NCBI RefSeq assembly: GCF_010119385.1
Contig: NZ_VFIE01000018.1
Span: 120,484 to 184,483 of the forward strand
Direction of reading: 5' to 3'
Source of the DNA: Nesterenkonia haasae
GTDB taxonomy: Bacteria > Actinomycetota > Actinomycetes > Actinomycetales > Micrococcaceae
DNA: 64,000 bases
Below the pieces are notes generated by a model. It ran no database searches. It saw only the letters and a program-made list of their open reading frames with translations, and was not told the DNA's origin. The translations under genes were made by a program, and so were the position numbers. Shown here piece after piece: positions 61,582-64,000 of this stretch. Position 1 is the stretch's first letter; each line of letters opens with the position of its first letter.

Positions 61582-63117
61582 CTAGATCTGCGTGGTCTCC
61601 AGCTGCACTACTGCCCACGACAAGGCGGGCAGTCGAAGATTGACGACTCCGTCCTCTATGCCAACTGAGTCCAGTGGCACCAGCGTCACCGCCTCTGGAT
61701 TTTCCAAGGTGTTCGCCACATGCCGATCTCCTCCTTCGGGAATCGTGAGCAACTCAGCGCGTAAGACTGAGGTCGGTGCAAGACCCCGTAGGTCGAGGGT
61801 AATCTCTGTGGCCTCTTTGAGCCCGCGATTCGCGACGAAGAGAGCCAGTTTTCCGCCCTCATCGTCCCAAGTGGCAGTCGCATCAACAGCGTCCACGTCG
61901 CCGAATTTCGCTGTCGGCACTTTCGGGGAGTCGACAACGAGCTGCATAATGTTGCCCTGCGCCAGCTCAGACATCCGGGCGAAGGGCCAGAAAGATGCTT
62001 GGCGCCAAGCCGGTCCCCCCTCTTCCGAAAGGATGGGAGCAATCACGTTGACCAGCTGAGCTTGATTGGCAATTTTGACTCGATCCCCATGGCGCAGGAG
62101 CGAATGCAGCAGCGTTCCAACCACCACCGCGTCGGTTACGGAGTAGGAGTCTTCGATCAGCCGAGGGTGAGTCTTCCACTCTTTAGCCACTTGGTGAGGC
62201 TGGTCGTCTGAGTTCAGACCGCGTTGGTACCACACATTCCACTCGTCGAAGGAGATATCAACCTGCTTGGTGTGCTTACCGGCTGCTTTGACCGCATCGA
62301 TGGTTGCTACCACTCCCTCGATGAAGGAGTCCATGTCGACTGCCTCAGCCAGGAAGCTAGCGGCGTCCCCGTCGTGCTCCTGGTAGTAAGCGTGCATAGA
62401 AACGAAGTCGACCTCTTCATACGTGTGGCTGAGCACTGTGTGCTCCCAACTGCCGAAGGTGGGCATCGATTTGCTCGAGGAGCCGACGGCCACCAACTCG
62501 ATCTCCGGATCGACAAGCTTCATAGCTTTGGCTGACTCCTGCGCCAAGCGACCATACTCATCAGCCGTCTTATGCCCTATTTGCCAAGGCCCGTCGAGCT
62601 CGTTGCCCAGACACCATAATTTGATACCGAACGGTTCCTCTGCGCCATGGGACCGACGGAGATCGGACCAGTAGGTGCCCGAGGGGTGGTTGGCGTATTC
62701 CACGAGGGCCCGAGCTGCCTCCACCCCTCTGGTTCCGAGGTTGATGGCTTCCATCACTTCAACATCTGCTGCTTTGGCCCACTCCATGAACTCATGAAGC
62801 CCGAAGGCGTTGGTTTCAATGGTGTGCCAGGCGCCGTCAATGCGCCGCGGACGATCCTCTATAGGGCCGACACCGTCTTCCCAGCGGTACCCGGAAACAA
62901 AGTTGCCTCCGGGGTAGCGGACTACGGTTGGGCCCATCTCTTTCACGAGTTTCAGCACATCCTGCCGAAACCCTCGTTCGTCAGCTTCTGGGTGACCCGG
63001 CTCGTAGATACCCGTGTAGACGCACCGGCCCATGTGCTCCACGAATGACCCGAAGAGCCGGCGTGGGACCTTACCGACCTGAAAGTCACGGTCCAAGATA
63101 ATGCGTGCTGCTGACAA
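61582..63117 (-). CDS. Alpha-N-arabinofuranosidase, GH51
   Basis: Intracellular glycoside hydrolase of 511 residues that cuts terminal arabinofuranose from arabino-oligosaccharides. No signal peptide. The acid/base Glu lies in [16 protein letters not shown] and the nucleophile Glu in [12 protein letters not shown], with [17 protein letters not shown] of the barrel start. TTG 63117 has AGGAG five bases upstream. Follows the sugar ABC permease by about 58 bases, suggesting an arabinoside uptake and breakdown operon that begins outside the window. Confidence 0.95.
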   Translation of the reverse strand: MSAARIILDRDFQVGKVPRRLFGSFVEHMGRCVYTGIYEPGHPEADERGFRQDVLKLVKEMGPTVVRYPGGNFVSGYRWEDGVGPIEDRPRRIDGAWHTIETNAFGLHEFMEWAKAADVEVMEAINLGTRGVEAARALVEYANHPSGTYWSDLRRSHGAEEPFGIKLWCLGNELDGPWQIGHKTADEYGRLAQESAKAMKLVDPEIELVAVGSSSKSMPTFGSWEHTVLSHTYEEVDFVSMHAYYQEHDGDAASFLAEAVDMDSFIEGVVATIDAVKAAGKHTKQVDISFDEWNVWYQRGLNSDDQPHQVAKEWKTHPRLIEDSYSVTDAVVVGTLLHSLLRHGDRVKIANQAQLVNVIAPILSEEGGPAWRQASFWPFARMSELAQGNIMQLVVDSPKVPTAKFGDVDAVDATATWDDEGGKLALFVANRGLKEATEITLDLRGLAPTSVLRAELLTIPEGGDRHVANTLENPEAVTLVPLDSVGIEDGVVNLRLPALSWAVVQLETTQI

Positions 63118-63175
63118 TGTTGCTCCTAATGCTGGTGAAAGGTCTCACGTGTTGACGCTGCGCTGGGGTAGTTCT

Positions 63176-64000
63176 CTACTGGCCTCCGAATCCTGTGGTT
63201 GCCACCCCCTTCACGATTTGGCGCTGGAAGAGTAGGAACACCACAATCAGGGGCAAAGCTGCCAGTATTGCCTGGGCCATAGTCTGAGCGTACTGAATTC
63301 CGTAGGCACTCATCACAGTTTGCAGACCCACTGGCAGCGTCATCAGAAACGTGTCATTGATGATGAGAAACGGCCAGAGAAAGTTGTTCCAGGCTTGGAT
63401 GAACACAAAGATAGAGACCGCACCCAGGATGGGCCGGGACAGTGGGAGCACCACCGACCAAAAGACTCGCAGTCTGCTGGCGCCATCCACTCGCGCGGCA
63501 TCCTCCAATTCGATGGGAACAGCATCGAAGAATTTCTTGAGTATGAAAACGATAGGCGCCATTACCACCTGGGGCAGTATCAGACCCCAATAGGTGTCAA
63601 CCATGTTGAACGTCAACATCTGGTAGTACAGGGGGATGATCAATGCCTGCGGCGGAACGATGATCGAGGCAATAACGGCAATGAAAATGATCTTCTGTCC
63701 CGAGAACTCAAGCCGCGAAAATGCATATGCAGCCAGCGCTGAAATTGCGACTGTAATGATAGTGATGACTGCGGAAGTCCAGAGGCTGTTCAGTCCCCAA
63801 ATGTAGACATTTCCCTCGGCGAGGACAGTCTCAAAGGCTTGGGTCGTCACCCCACTTTCACCGATGAGGCTGAGCCCACCGGAAGCAGCATCCGTTTCCG
63901 TCTTGAAGGCTGTCGCCACAGCCCAGAGGATGGGGAGCAGCCACAGCAGCGCCATCACAGCCAAGGCAATGAACGCCACGACTCTGGCAGCGCTGTAAGG
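63176..64000 (-). CDS. Sugar ABC transporter permease, MalG/CUT1 type (5' end outside window)
   Basis: Membrane permease with six helices and the cytoplasmic EAA loop ELEDAARVDGASRLRVFWSVV, which docks the ATPase. The family is CUT1 (MalG/AraQ-like). A GTG at 63979 is open to the edge without a stop and homologues have about ten more residues before the first helix, so the true start may lie beyond the window. Neighbouring GH51 gene indicates arabino-oligosaccharide import; partner permease and binding protein would be upstream. Confidence 0.92.
   Translation of the reverse strand, partial: PYSAARVVAFIALAVMALLWLLPILWAVATAFKTETDAASGGLSLIGESGVTTQAFETVLAEGNVYIWGLNSLWTSAVITIITVAISALAAYAFSRLEFSGQKIIFIAVIASIIVPPQALIIPLYYQMLTFNMVDTYWGLILPQVVMAPIVFILKKFFDAVPIELEDAARVDGASRLRVFWSVVLPLSRPILGAVSIFVFIQAWNNFLWPFLIINDTFLMTLPVGLQTVMSAYGIQYAQTMAQAILAALPLIVVFLLFQRQIVKGVATTGFGGQ

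Noticed and set aside
1-64000. CRISPR array, insertion sequence or prophage
   Set aside because: No set of regularly spaced repeats, transposase, integrase or phage structural gene was found; gene order is housekeeping-like throughout.

Overview
The window reads as a chromosomal segment of a high-GC Gram-positive bacterium of the order Micrococcales (Micrococcaceae-like). The grounds are actinobacterial families (mycothiol-type maleylpyruvate isomerase fold, ClgR-like regulator, LpdA-type flavoprotein, DUF2505, actinobacterial Pmt, FmdB/Ruc-like zinc ribbon), many GTG/TTG starts, and a gene block whose content matches the mycobacterial fmdB - cyclo-ligase - pmt - rsmI - tatD - ksgA - ispE - glmU - prs - rplY - pth - mfd neighbourhood. 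Genus cannot be fixed from the sequence alone. I see no phage, insertion sequence, CRISPR array or rRNA.

Layout. 1-9 kb: PPK2-type polyphosphate kinase with an ion channel, rmuC, a TauE/MFS/SLC13 transporter operon, ispH and a membrane protein. 9-20 kb: xseAB, two tandem AlaA-like aminotransferases, an acidic orphan binding lipoprotein, a TPR protein, a phosphotransferase and an LpdA-type dehydrogenase. 20-25 kb: M1-like DUF885 peptidase and a nucleoside-catabolism set (purine nucleoside phosphorylase, phosphohexomutase family protein, deoC). 25-33 kb: mfd and small enzymes. 32.7-37 kb: a proteolysis-related group, namely a ClgR/PopR-like regulator, a ClpP pair in which one subunit lacks the catalytic serine, and a serpin lipoprotein, followed upstream by a cation exchanger. 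37-53.6 kb: housekeeping block (pth, rplY, prs, glmU, tRNA-Gln, ABC-F, ispE, tatD, ksgA, acyl-CoA ligase, rsmI, pmt, cyclo-ligase, CIRCE-controlled fmdB). 53.6-64 kb: SAF-domain protein, hchA, a very large SF1-helicase-like protein with degenerate ATPase motifs, guaA, a GH51 arabinofuranosidase and a sugar ABC permease cut by the window end.

Two kinds of translation start are visible. Roughly half of the genes have a good Shine-Dalgarno sequence; about twenty instead have a TANNNT hexamer exactly 6-8 bases before the start codon and no ribosome binding site, the pattern expected of leaderless mRNAs. I used this to choose many starts.

Most worth following up: the serine-less ClpP next to a ClgR-like regulator ending in LVA, the CIRCE operator on fmdB, the helicase-like protein with altered Walker A and B motifs, and a 31-residue membrane peptide with an excellent ribosome binding site.
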